NCBI GenBank assembly: GCA_937139435.1
Contig: CAKZPX010000138.1
Coordinates: 1 to 5,678, forward strand
Length of the DNA stretch: 5,678 nt
Reading direction: 5' to 3'
From: an uncultured bacterium
GTDB taxonomy: Bacteria > Hydrothermota > Tepidihabitantia > Tepidihabitantales > Tepidihabitantaceae
The notes beneath the pieces are model-generated. The model saw only the letters and a list, made by a program, of their open reading frames with translations, made no database searches and was not told the DNA's origin. Positions 1-5,618 of this stretch are shown piece after piece. The position numbers and the translations under genes were made by a program. The number at the start of each line of letters is the position of its first letter. Position 1 is the stretch's first letter.

Positions 1-101
1 TAGCCCGAGGTATACCCCCTGTTTTTGCCCAACTTGTTGATTTTCTGTAAATTAAACCAATTTTTCTTATTCTGATGGTTAAAAAAACTCATTTTCGGGC
101 T

Positions 102-593
102 CTAAATGATAGGGTGAGAGTAATTAAAACGCATAACAAAAAGGCAGGGGATTGAGATAACAACCACTTTTTTCTATTGTATGGCAACAGACAACCCTTG
201 CAGGTGGCTGAAATTCGGGACAGGTGTGCTATATAAAATAAAGTATGTTGCTTGACAAAGGATTTAATATCTTGGACCTTGAAGCAAAGGCTTTGGGCGG
301 TGCTGGCAGCTGAGGCTAAATGTGCAGGGCTTATCTATTGAAGGAGAAATTTTGAGGCGTTAGAGGTAAGTTTTGACGATTTCTTAGGATGGGGATTGGG
401 TGCGAAAGGTAGTATTTTGAGGAGTTTCAGAGATTAGCGCGGTCTTTTGCTCGGTGGCATCAGGAGATAAAGAATTATTATCAGCGGAAGAATTATACGA
501 ACGGATTTGCCGAGGGGATAAATAAAAAGACGTGCCTGTGGTTTTCGGAACGACGAAAACTTTAGAGAGCGAGTTTTAGCGGCTTGCGGCTAA
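102..593 (+). pseudogene. ISL3-family transposase remnant (C-terminal part, frameshifted)
   Basis: No intact reading frame exists, but adjacent pieces in different frames assemble into the C-terminal part of an ISL3-family (IS204/IS1001/IS1096/IS1165) DDE transposase. In order: a degenerate DNNHFFLL segment at 156-179 that resembles the family's DHFH region, then QVAEIRD; KQRLWAVLAAEAKCA (282-326); AYLLKEKF (329-352); FDDFLGWGLGAKGS in another frame (about 368-409); RWHQEIKNYY then TNGFAEGIN (452-523); and, in a third frame, IKRRACGFRN through ERVLAACG, ending at TAA 591-593. The E of GFAEGIN would be the last acidic residue of the DDE triad. Between EGIN and IKRRA about five codons usual for the family are missing, and the frame changes. 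The region is lower in GC than the genes that follow, as expected for an old decaying insertion. The left boundary is uncertain, the pieces before 282 are the least secure, and I could not identify terminal inverted repeats. The family call is by motif recall, not by search. Confidence 0.8.
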
Positions 594-610
594 GAGATTA
601 AAGGACGCTA

Positions 611-639
611 TTGACTGTTTGGTAGTTTGTGATTATTAT
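611..639 (+). promoter_or_regulatory. Putative sigma70-type promoter P1 upstream of lgt
   Basis: TTGACT (611-616) and TATTAT (634-639) each match five of six consensus bases and are separated by 17 nt. The site lies 18 nt beyond the stop of the transposase remnant and points toward lgt. It predicts a transcription start near 646 and a leader of roughly 170 nt. This is consensus matching in an AT-rich stretch, so chance matches are possible. Confidence 0.45.
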
Positions 640-645
640 CTGGCA

Positions 646-673
646 TTGACTTTTTGGAATTTATTAGCATAAT
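646..673 (+). promoter_or_regulatory. Putative sigma70-type promoter P2 upstream of lgt
   Basis: TTGACT (646-651) and CATAAT (668-673) are separated by 16 nt, again with five of six matches per box. This second promoter begins where P1 transcription would start, giving a tandem arrangement with the same -35 hexamer. Its predicted start near 680 leaves a leader of about 135 nt before the lgt ATG. Confidence 0.45.
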
Positions 674-746
674 CCGAGAGCAGAAACGTCGCGTTGAAAG
701 AATAAAGAGAAGACGGACAATGAGCTTAAGAGCGCAAAGAAAAGAG

Positions 747-779
747 TTTGGGGAAGCCCTTTATAAATTTTTCCCCAAA
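747..779 (+). repeat. 9-bp perfect inverted repeat in the lgt leader
   Basis: TTTGGGGAA (747-755) and TTCCCCAAA (771-779) are perfect reverse complements around a 15-nt AT-rich loop. The element lies 35 nt before the lgt ATG, inside the leader predicted from the tandem promoters. No run of T follows on the plus strand, so it does not look like an intrinsic terminator for rightward transcription. It could be an RNA hairpin, a protein-binding palindrome, or chance. Confidence 0.5.
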
Positions 780-814
780 AGTGGTAATGAACCTTTATTA
801 TTTAGGATTAGCGG

Positions 815-1582
815 ATGTTGCCGATAATTTTGCGTCTGGGAAATTTTCAGCTTTACTCCTACGGAGTAATGCTTTTTATCTCTTTTGTCCTCGGTATCTG
901 GCTGGTGGAACGCCGGGCAAGAAAGGCAGGGATTGACCCGAAAAAGATTACCGACCTGGCGCTCTGGGTGTTGATCGCGGTGGTGCTTGGTTCCCGGCTT
1001 TTTTATGTGGCGTTCCACTGGGATGATTTTCGCCATAATCTGATTGACATCATTAAGTTCTGGGGCAATCCACCCGGGCTTTCCGGTCTGATGTTCTATG
1101 GCGGTTTTCTGGCCGCATTTGTCGCCGGGCTTTTGTTTGTCTGGCGCAATCGTCTACCCCTGCTCCCCCTGCTTGATGCGGTGGCACCGGCGATTGTGTT
1201 GGGCGAAGGTTTTACGAGGATTGGCTGTTTTCTTAACGGTTGTTGTTTTGGTAAGCCCACCGATTCCTGTGTCGGGGTGGTGTTTCCGTCCCATTCCGCA
1301 GCCGGGGCGCAGTTCCCTCATCAGACAATTCACGCAACCCAGTTGTACTCCTCGCTTGCCGGTTTTATCCTTTTCGGTCTGGCGCTGATTCTGGAGCGAC
1401 GCCGGCTCAAGCCGGGTGTGCTGTTTGCGGTGATTCTTATCCTTTACTCGCTTTTCCGCTTCGGGATTGATTTTGTTCGTTATTATGAGGATGCGGCAAA
1501 TTTCTGGGGTAATCAGGTGGTTGCCCTTGGTCTGGCGGGTATCGGGCTGGTATTGCTGTTGATGTTTATCCGGCGCAAGTAA
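815..1582 (+). CDS. lgt: Prolipoprotein diacylglyceryl transferase
   Basis: Lgt moves a diacylglyceryl group from phosphatidylglycerol to the lipobox cysteine of prolipoproteins, the first step of lipoprotein maturation at the inner membrane. The 255-residue product is slightly short of the usual 260-290 and is a polytopic membrane protein with hydrophobic segments at about 15-31, 49-67, 94-109, 117-130, 178-193, 200-214 and 233-252. The family signature is at 130-146 (GEGFTRIGCFLNGCCFG), where R135 and N141 match the essential Arg and Asn of the GRIGNFxNGE-type motif. FYGG at 94-97 occupies the position of the HGG loop of the E. coli enzyme. FVRYYE at 219-224 matches the conserved C-terminal Arg region. 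The ATG is preceded by AGGA (804-807) at 7-nt spacing. The stop is followed 44 nt later by comF on the same strand, so the two are probably co-transcribed. The ApbE encoded in this window is a plausible substrate. Confidence 0.95.
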   Translation: MLPIILRLGNFQLYSYGVMLFISFVLGIWLVERRARKAGIDPKKITDLALWVLIAVVLGSRLFYVAFHWDDFRHNLIDIIKFWGNPPGLSGLMFYGGFLAAFVAGLLFVWRNRLPLLPLLDAVAPAIVLGEGFTRIGCFLNGCCFGKPTDSCVGVVFPSHSAAGAQFPHQTIHATQLYSSLAGFILFGLALILERRRLKPGVLFAVILILYSLFRFGIDFVRYYEDAANFWGNQVVALGLAGIGLVLLLMFIRRK

Positions 1583-1600
1583 AGGTCAATTTTATGAATG

Positions 1601-1620
1601 CCCCGGAGTAAATCCAGGGG
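1601..1620 (+). promoter_or_regulatory. Hairpin overlapping the comF ribosome-binding site
   Basis: CCCCGGA (1601-1607) can pair with TCCAGGGG (1613-1620), giving seven base pairs with one bulged A at 1616 and the 5-nt loop GTAAA. The 3' arm contains the AGGGGG (1616-1621) that serves as Shine-Dalgarno sequence for the TTG start at 1627. Folding would hide the site. The pairing is visible directly; a regulatory role is inference. Confidence 0.4.
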
Positions 1621-1621
1621 G
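1616..1621 (+). promoter_or_regulatory. Shine-Dalgarno site that sets the comF TTG start
   Basis: AGGGGG lies 5 nt before TTG at 1627. An in-frame TAA at 1609-1611 excludes any start upstream of the site, and no ATG occurs early in the frame, so this purine run is the main evidence for the TTG start. Confidence 0.65.
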
Positions 1622-1626
1622 CGGCT

Positions 1627-2352
1627 TTGTTAAGCCGGGTCAGGTTTCTTTTCCACGCGCTCCTTGATTTTGTTTTTCCTCCGCTTTGCTATGGTTGCGA
1701 TGCGGAGATTGAAACCGGGTTTATCTGTGACTCCTGCCGGTTGTTCATTTTTTCCAGTGAGATGGATGTGTGCGCAAATTGCGGTCGTCCCTGTCCTCCT
1801 GATCGGGGACACTGTGACCGGTGTCATCTGCCATTGGTGTTGAGCCGGGTGCGGGCGGTTGGTCTGTATGGGGTGCCGTTTATCGGACTGGTTCATGCCC
1901 TGAAATACGAAGGTAAGACCGCTCTTGTGCCTATTCTGGGCAGGGCAATGGCGAGTCTGGTGGTGCAGGATACCCAGTTAAATTCTGCTGCCGCGATCTG
2001 TGCGGTGCCTTTACATCCGGCAAGGTTGCGGGAGCGGGGTTACAATCAGGCGGCGTTGCTGACAGAGGAGGTGAGCCGGTTGACCGGGATAGAGCTTATT
2101 GACCCGCTGGTGCGGAGAAAAAATACCCCGAGCCAGACGAAAATAAAGGATGAAATGAAGCGGATGGAGAGTCTTAAGGATGCCTTTGAGATGAAGCCCG
2201 GGGTTGATGTTGCTGGCAAGCGGTTAATTGTTGTTGATGATGTGATGACCACCGGTGCCACGCTATCAGCAGCCGGCGCGACACTGCTGGCAGCAGGTGC
2301 CAGGGAGGTTATGGGACTGGTGCTGGCGGCGGGTGGCGCAAAAAGGGCATGA
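1627..2352 (+). CDS. comF: ComF-family protein (double zinc ribbon plus phosphoribosyltransferase domain)
   Basis: The 241-residue cytoplasmic protein has the standard ComF/GntX layout. An N-terminal cysteine-rich part carries C21-x2-C24, C34-x2-C37, C49-x2-C52 and C63-x2-C66, which should bind zinc. A type I phosphoribosyltransferase fold follows, with VPLHPARLRERGYNQA at 127-142, the RKNTPSQTK segment at 164-172, and the PRPP-binding loop IVVDDVMTTGAT at 201-212, where the paired aspartates D204 and D205 are intact. Members are linked to DNA uptake in naturally competent bacteria, but the reaction is not established, and the gene is also widespread in bacteria not known to be competent. Translation starts at TTG. 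Length is normal for the family. It lies 44 nt after lgt, and its last 44 bp overlap the end of the convergent M23 peptidase gene. Confidence 0.93.
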   Translation: MLSRVRFLFHALLDFVFPPLCYGCDAEIETGFICDSCRLFIFSSEMDVCANCGRPCPPDRGHCDRCHLPLVLSRVRAVGLYGVPFIGLVHALKYEGKTALVPILGRAMASLVVQDTQLNSAAAICAVPLHPARLRERGYNQAALLTEEVSRLTGIELIDPLVRRKNTPSQTKIKDEMKRMESLKDAFEMKPGVDVAGKRLIVVDDVMTTGATLSAAGATLLAAGAREVMGLVLAAGGAKRA

Positions 2353-3574
2353 GGCTGTCTCTCAGTGCCTGAAATTGAGGCAGATAGGCAAGTTTTACCG
2401 CTGATAGCCGGGGCGGATTGAGGCGAAGCGGATTTACCGGTGTGCCGAATTTGCTCACCTCGTAATGAAGGTGGGGACCGGTGGACAGCCCGGTGGAGCC
2501 CACATAGCCAATTATCTGTCCCTGAGTAACCGGGGCGCCGGTTTTGATGCCCCGACCAAAGGCGCTTAAATGTCCGTACCGGGTTTCGTAGCCCTGGCTG
2601 TGTCCGACCCGAACCAGCCGTCCATAGCCACCGCACCAGCCGGCAAATATCACCCGCCCATCAGCAACACAGGAGACCGGTGTGCCTTTTGGTGCCACGT
2701 AGTCAATCCCTTGGTGCTGTGCCACGACCCGGCGGATGGGATGAAATCTTCTGCCAAAGAATGATGATATCCGGGAAAAGCGCAAAGGAGATTTAAGAAA
2801 CACCTTGCGCATTGACTGTCCTTCTGGATCGTAGTAATCGGTTCTGCCTTCCGGGTCGGTAAAACGAAAGGCGCTGAAGTCGCCTATCAGACCTTTGTAA
2901 CGGGCAGCAATGACCGGACCGTAACCCACCGGTGTTGAGTCCAGGTATTTGCGTGCAACAAGGATAAAGAAGGAGTCACCGGACTGGGTTTCAGAGAAGA
3001 AGTCTATTTCCCAGTCAAAGACCTCGGTATAACTGGCAACCAGGGCGGGTGTCTCACCGCGGTCAAGGAGCGCCTGATACAGTGAGGTGTTAATCGCACC
3101 GTTTATTACCACCGGGATGATGGTGATATCCGCTTTGAGCAGGGTGACCCGGTAGTCTGTTGAGTCCAGGTCAATCTGGTATATGGAATCATAGTTGCGC
3201 CAGTAGTGTAACCGGAAGAGGGTGTCAGCTCTATAACAGAGGATAAGGCTGTCACCGGGACGCATTAACCGGAAGTTAAAGCCAAAGTCCCGCAGTGTCT
3301 TGATTATCCGGTCGGCAACTGTTGCCGGGATACCCGCACGGTTTAATACCCAAGGCATAATTTCTCTGGTTTGAACCACGACACTTTTCGTTGTGATGTT
3401 AACCGGATTTTCTGCTGGTGCCGGTGCAACAGGTTTGTGCCGGAGAAAAAAGAGGAAAAAGAAAACTGTTACCAGAAAAGCGACAAGCAGCAGGAACAGT
3501 AACAGCTGTCGCCAGGGGATTTTTCTTTTGCGTCTCTCCGGTGCCGGAGTGAGCAAACGTGTTGGTTTCAGCAT
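2309..3574 (-). CDS. M23-family (LytM) murein endopeptidase, MepM/ShyA/Csd3-like
   Basis: This is a predicted zinc peptidase of 421 residues that cuts peptide cross-links of peptidoglycan in the periplasm. After a basic N-terminus (RRKRK, 14-18) there is one membrane segment at about 23-44, probably an uncleaved anchor, then a proline/alanine linker. Residues about 65-180 resemble the LysM/OapA-like inhibitory part of MepM/ShyA proteins. Residues 184-270 (FDWEIDFF, then GRTDYYDPEGQSMRKVFL) closely follow the domain that precedes LytM in that family. The LytM domain spans about 270-385. The zinc ligands are H287 and D291 of HQGID and H370 of HLHYE. The catalytic histidines are H335 of YGHLS and H368. 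All are present, so the enzyme should be active. The ATG has no Shine-Dalgarno sequence; see the promoter entry. The 3' end overlaps comF tail to tail by 44 bp. Closest named relatives are MepM, ShyA and Csd3, but orthology cannot be assigned by eye. Confidence 0.93.
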   Translation of the reverse strand: MLKPTRLLTPAPERRKRKIPWRQLLLFLLLVAFLVTVFFFLFFLRHKPVAPAPAENPVNITTKSVVVQTREIMPWVLNRAGIPATVADRIIKTLRDFGFNFRLMRPGDSLILCYRADTLFRLHYWRNYDSIYQIDLDSTDYRVTLLKADITIIPVVINGAINTSLYQALLDRGETPALVASYTEVFDWEIDFFSETQSGDSFFILVARKYLDSTPVGYGPVIAARYKGLIGDFSAFRFTDPEGRTDYYDPEGQSMRKVFLKSPLRFSRISSFFGRRFHPIRRVVAQHQGIDYVAPKGTPVSCVADGRVIFAGWCGGYGRLVRVGHSQGYETRYGHLSAFGRGIKTGAPVTQGQIIGYVGSTGLSTGPHLHYEVSKFGTPVNPLRLNPPRLSAVKLAYLPQFQALRDSLMPFLRHPPPAPVP

Positions 3575-3583
3575 ATAAAAATT

Positions 3584-3611
3584 ATGATATCCTAAAAACA
3601 GACCGTGGCAA
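3584..3611 (-). promoter_or_regulatory. Putative promoter of the M23 peptidase gene
   Basis: Read on the minus strand, TTGCCA (3611-3606) and TATCAT (3589-3584) match five of six bases each and are 16 nt apart. The start codon begins 9 nt after the -10 box, so the predicted transcription start lies at most a few bases before the ATG. An overlapping alternative -10, CATAAT (3586-3581), would put the start on the ATG itself but has a 19-nt spacer. Confidence 0.5.
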
Positions 3612-3653
3612 CAACACAGGAGAGCCGTTGCACTTTTGCCGGTTTATTCAGGC

Positions 3654-3681
3654 TTGACCTGACACGGGTTTGATTTATGAT
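3654..3681 (+). promoter_or_regulatory. Putative promoter of the apbE operon
   Basis: TTGACC (3654-3659) and TATGAT (3676-3681) are separated by 16 nt. Only six bases separate the -10 box from the ATG at 3688, so a start seven bases after the box would fall on the A of that ATG. TTGACC is also embedded in the palindrome TCAGG-N5-CCTGA (3648-3662), a possible operator. No Shine-Dalgarno sequence is present, which fits a leaderless message. Confidence 0.5.
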
Positions 3682-3687
3682 TGGCAG

Positions 3688-4635
3688 ATGAGAAGGTTTT
3701 TCCTCACGGGGTTTTTAATTATCCTTGGTCTCTCGTGCAGGCGCAGGTTGTATGAACTGGACCAGACGGAAATGGGGTTCGGTAGTTATATCCGGATTCG
3801 GGCAGCAGGCAGGGATGCAGCAGTTGTTAATCGGGCGGTAAGGCAGGCGCTGGCAGAATTGCACCGGCTGGACAGTCTGTGGTCAGGGTTTCTGGAAAGT
3901 AGTGAGGTGGTAAGGTTGAATCGGGCCGGCAGAATGGTGGTCTCGGTTGAGACAAGGGATTTGATTATTAAGGCGCAGGAGATAGCAAGGGCAACCGGTG
4001 GTGCGTTTGATATTACCGTTGCACCTTTATTAAGGCTATGGGGTTTTTACGATGGCAATTACCGGGTGCCGGATAGTGCCCGGGTGGAGAGTTTACTGGC
4101 GTTTGTTGATTATCAAAAGGTGCGGATTAAGGCGGACACGGTGATACTTGGCGAGGGGGTAAATATTGACCTGGGTGGGCTGGCGGTAGGCTGGGCAGTA
4201 GACCGGGCAGTGGCAATCTTGCAGGAGTCGGGTGTGGAGGAGGCACTGGTTGATGCTGGCGGTGATATCCGGGTGTTCGGGAAACGGCGCTGGCGCATCG
4301 GAATTCAAAATCCCCGGGGAGAGGGTGTGGTGCGGATTTTACAATTAAAGGACGAGGCGGTGGCGACATCAGGTGATTACGAGCGTTTCTTTTTTGATGG
4401 GGGCAGACGCTACTGCCATGTTATTAATCCGAAGACCGGTTATCCGGCAGATGGGTTTGGGGCGGTGACGGTTGTCGCTTCCACCGCACTGGAGGCGGAT
4501 GCCTATTCAACCGCAGTTTTTGCCCTGGGGTTAGAAGAGGGCGGAGAATGGGCGGAAAAAAGGGGATTGAGAGCGGTACTTTTTGTCTCCCGGGATGATT
4601 CGTTAGTTGTTCAAGAGGTGGGGAGGATAAATTGA
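3688..4635 (+). CDS. apbE: FAD:protein FMN transferase (ApbE), probable lipoprotein
   Basis: ApbE/Ftp attaches FMN from FAD to a Ser/Thr of extracytoplasmic redox proteins such as NqrB/C and RnfG-type subunits, using Mg2+. From ATG 3688 the product has 315 residues. It begins MRRFFLTGFLIILGLSC, a lipoprotein-type signal peptide with Cys17 as the likely lipidated residue. The -3 position is Gly rather than the commoner Leu, so the lipobox is acceptable but not ideal. Family motifs follow: GGAFDIT at 104-110, DLGGLAVGWAVD at 161-172, VDAGGDIRVFG at 188-198, ATSGDYERFF at 226-235, HVINPKTGYPAD at 244-255, and the metal-binding EADAYSTA at 269-276 with D271 and T275. The Lys often seen in DLGGIAKGYAVD is Val here. 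An in-frame TTG at 3670 would add six residues ahead of the signal peptide. I prefer 3688 because of the signal-peptide form and the adjacent -10 box. The gene overlaps the radical SAM gene by 4 nt. Confidence 0.94.
   Translation: MRRFFLTGFLIILGLSCRRRLYELDQTEMGFGSYIRIRAAGRDAAVVNRAVRQALAELHRLDSLWSGFLESSEVVRLNRAGRMVVSVETRDLIIKAQEIARATGGAFDITVAPLLRLWGFYDGNYRVPDSARVESLLAFVDYQKVRIKADTVILGEGVNIDLGGLAVGWAVDRAVAILQESGVEEALVDAGGDIRVFGKRRWRIGIQNPRGEGVVRILQLKDEAVATSGDYERFFFDGGRRYCHVINPKTGYPADGFGAVTVVASTALEADAYSTAVFALGLEEGGEWAEKRGLRAVLFVSRDDSLVVQEVGRIN
4620..4626 (+). promoter_or_regulatory. Strong Shine-Dalgarno site for the radical SAM gene
   Basis: GGGGAGG lies inside the last codons of apbE, 5 nt before the TTG at 4632. 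It supports this unusual start and indicates translational coupling, since the TTG overlaps the apbE stop (TTGA, 4632-4635). Confidence 0.75.
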
Positions 4636-5618
4636 ACTTTCCAGCAAGGTATTATCAGGTAGAAGGAGACCGAGTCAGATGTGTTCTCTGTCCTAACCGC
4701 TGTCTCATTGCCCCGGGCAAACAGGGGAGATGTCTGGGCAGAAAGAATATAGATGGCAGGCTGGTGGCGGTGAATTATGGCGAGGTGGTATCAATGGCGG
4801 TTGACCCGATAGAGAAAAAGCCATTGTACCATTTTTATCCTGGAGCAGATATCTTTTCGGTTGCCACTTATGGTTGCAATCTCTTATGTCCGTTCTGTCA
4901 GAACTGGGAGATATCACAGGAAGTGGTCTCGGGTCGTTTTGTCTCTCCGGAAGAACTTTTGCGCCTGGTGCAGAAATCCGGGTCTCGCTTTATTGCTTAT
5001 ACCTATACCGAACCGCTGATCTGGTTTGAGTATTTACTGGATGCCGGGAGGGTGATGAGAGGGGCAGGGATAAAAAATGTCCTGGTTAGCAACGGGATGA
5101 TTAATCCGGAGCCATTACAGGAGTTATTACCGCTGATTGATGCGATGAACATTGACCTGAAGTCAATTAGAGAGGATTTTTACCGTAACTATATTAAGGG
5201 TGACCTCAACACGGTGCTGGAGACGATCAGAGTTGCCCGTCAGTTCTGCCACATTGAATTAACCAATCTTTTGATTCCCGGGATGAATGATAGCGATGAG
5301 GAGATTGCGGCATTGACCGATTTTGTTGCCGGACTGGGCAGGGATACGGTGTTGCATTTCTCCCGCTATTTTCCCCGTTACCAGGAAGAAAGAGCGGCAA
5401 CGCCAATCAGGACGTTAACACGGGCAGCAGAGATTGCCCGAAGAAAACTGGATTATGTTTATCTGGGAAATGCGTTTGTTGAAGAGCGCTACCGGGATAC
5501 CTTTTGTCCTGGTTGTGGTAATCTGCTGGTTGAAAGAAGCGGTTATCAGGGACAGGTGGTGGGGATAAAGGATGGTAACTGTCAGCGCTGCGGACAGAAG
5601 GCGGATTTTGTTTTGTGA
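4632..5618 (+). CDS. amrS: AmmeMemoRadiSam system radical SAM enzyme
   Basis: The 328-residue product matches the radical SAM member of the AmmeMemoRadiSam set (AMMECR1, Memo and radical SAM proteins). The reaction is not established to my knowledge, so only the cofactor chemistry can be predicted. The N-terminus has a metal-site-like cysteine group (C17, C20, C24, C34). The [4Fe-4S] cluster motif is C82-NLL-C86-PF-C89. FIAYTYTEPLIWFEY, NVLVSNGMI, NIDLKS and TNLLIPGMND follow in the order expected of this pyruvate-formate-lyase-activase-like group. Near the end, YLGNAFVEERYRDTFCPGCG leads into a zinc ribbon, C292-x2-C295 and C317-x2-C320. Length is typical. The start is TTG with a strong Shine-Dalgarno site inside apbE. 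Its stop overlaps the GTG of the next gene. No AMMECR1 or Memo gene is visible in the window. The general alternative is a PflA-type activase, but the zinc ribbon and flanking motifs favour AmrS. Confidence 0.9.
   Translation: MNFPARYYQVEGDRVRCVLCPNRCLIAPGKQGRCLGRKNIDGRLVAVNYGEVVSMAVDPIEKKPLYHFYPGADIFSVATYGCNLLCPFCQNWEISQEVVSGRFVSPEELLRLVQKSGSRFIAYTYTEPLIWFEYLLDAGRVMRGAGIKNVLVSNGMINPEPLQELLPLIDAMNIDLKSIREDFYRNYIKGDLNTVLETIRVARQFCHIELTNLLIPGMNDSDEEIAALTDFVAGLGRDTVLHFSRYFPRYQEERAATPIRTLTRAAEIARRKLDYVYLGNAFVEERYRDTFCPGCGNLLVERSGYQGQVVGIKDGNCQRCGQKADFVL

Noticed and set aside
1..92. Minus-strand frame open from ATG (92) to the window edge, about 30 codons.
   Set aside because: It is short, in an AT-rich stretch, with no Shine-Dalgarno site and no recognisable family. 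An open run of this length is expected by chance.
2..101. AGCCCGA (2-8) and TCGGGCT (95-101) as possible IS terminal inverted repeats or a hairpin.
   Set aside because: Only 7 bp, 86 nt apart, and no counterpart near the right end of the transposase remnant.
748..936. Plus-strand 62-codon frame across the lgt start.
   Set aside because: It overlaps the well-supported lgt N-terminus in another frame and has no family resemblance.
2366..2396. TGCCT/AGGCA stem followed by GTTTT as a terminator for comF.
   Set aside because: The stem is only 5 bp with two competing partners, the T run is short, and it lies within M23 coding sequence.
2046..2636. Minus-strand 196-codon frame across comF and the M23 gene.
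   Set aside because: It is a shadow of two strongly supported genes, low-complexity and Ser/Pro/Thr-rich.
4093..4369. Several minus-strand frames inside apbE.
   Set aside because: They are shadows of apbE with biased Pro/Ser/Arg composition and no independent start signals.
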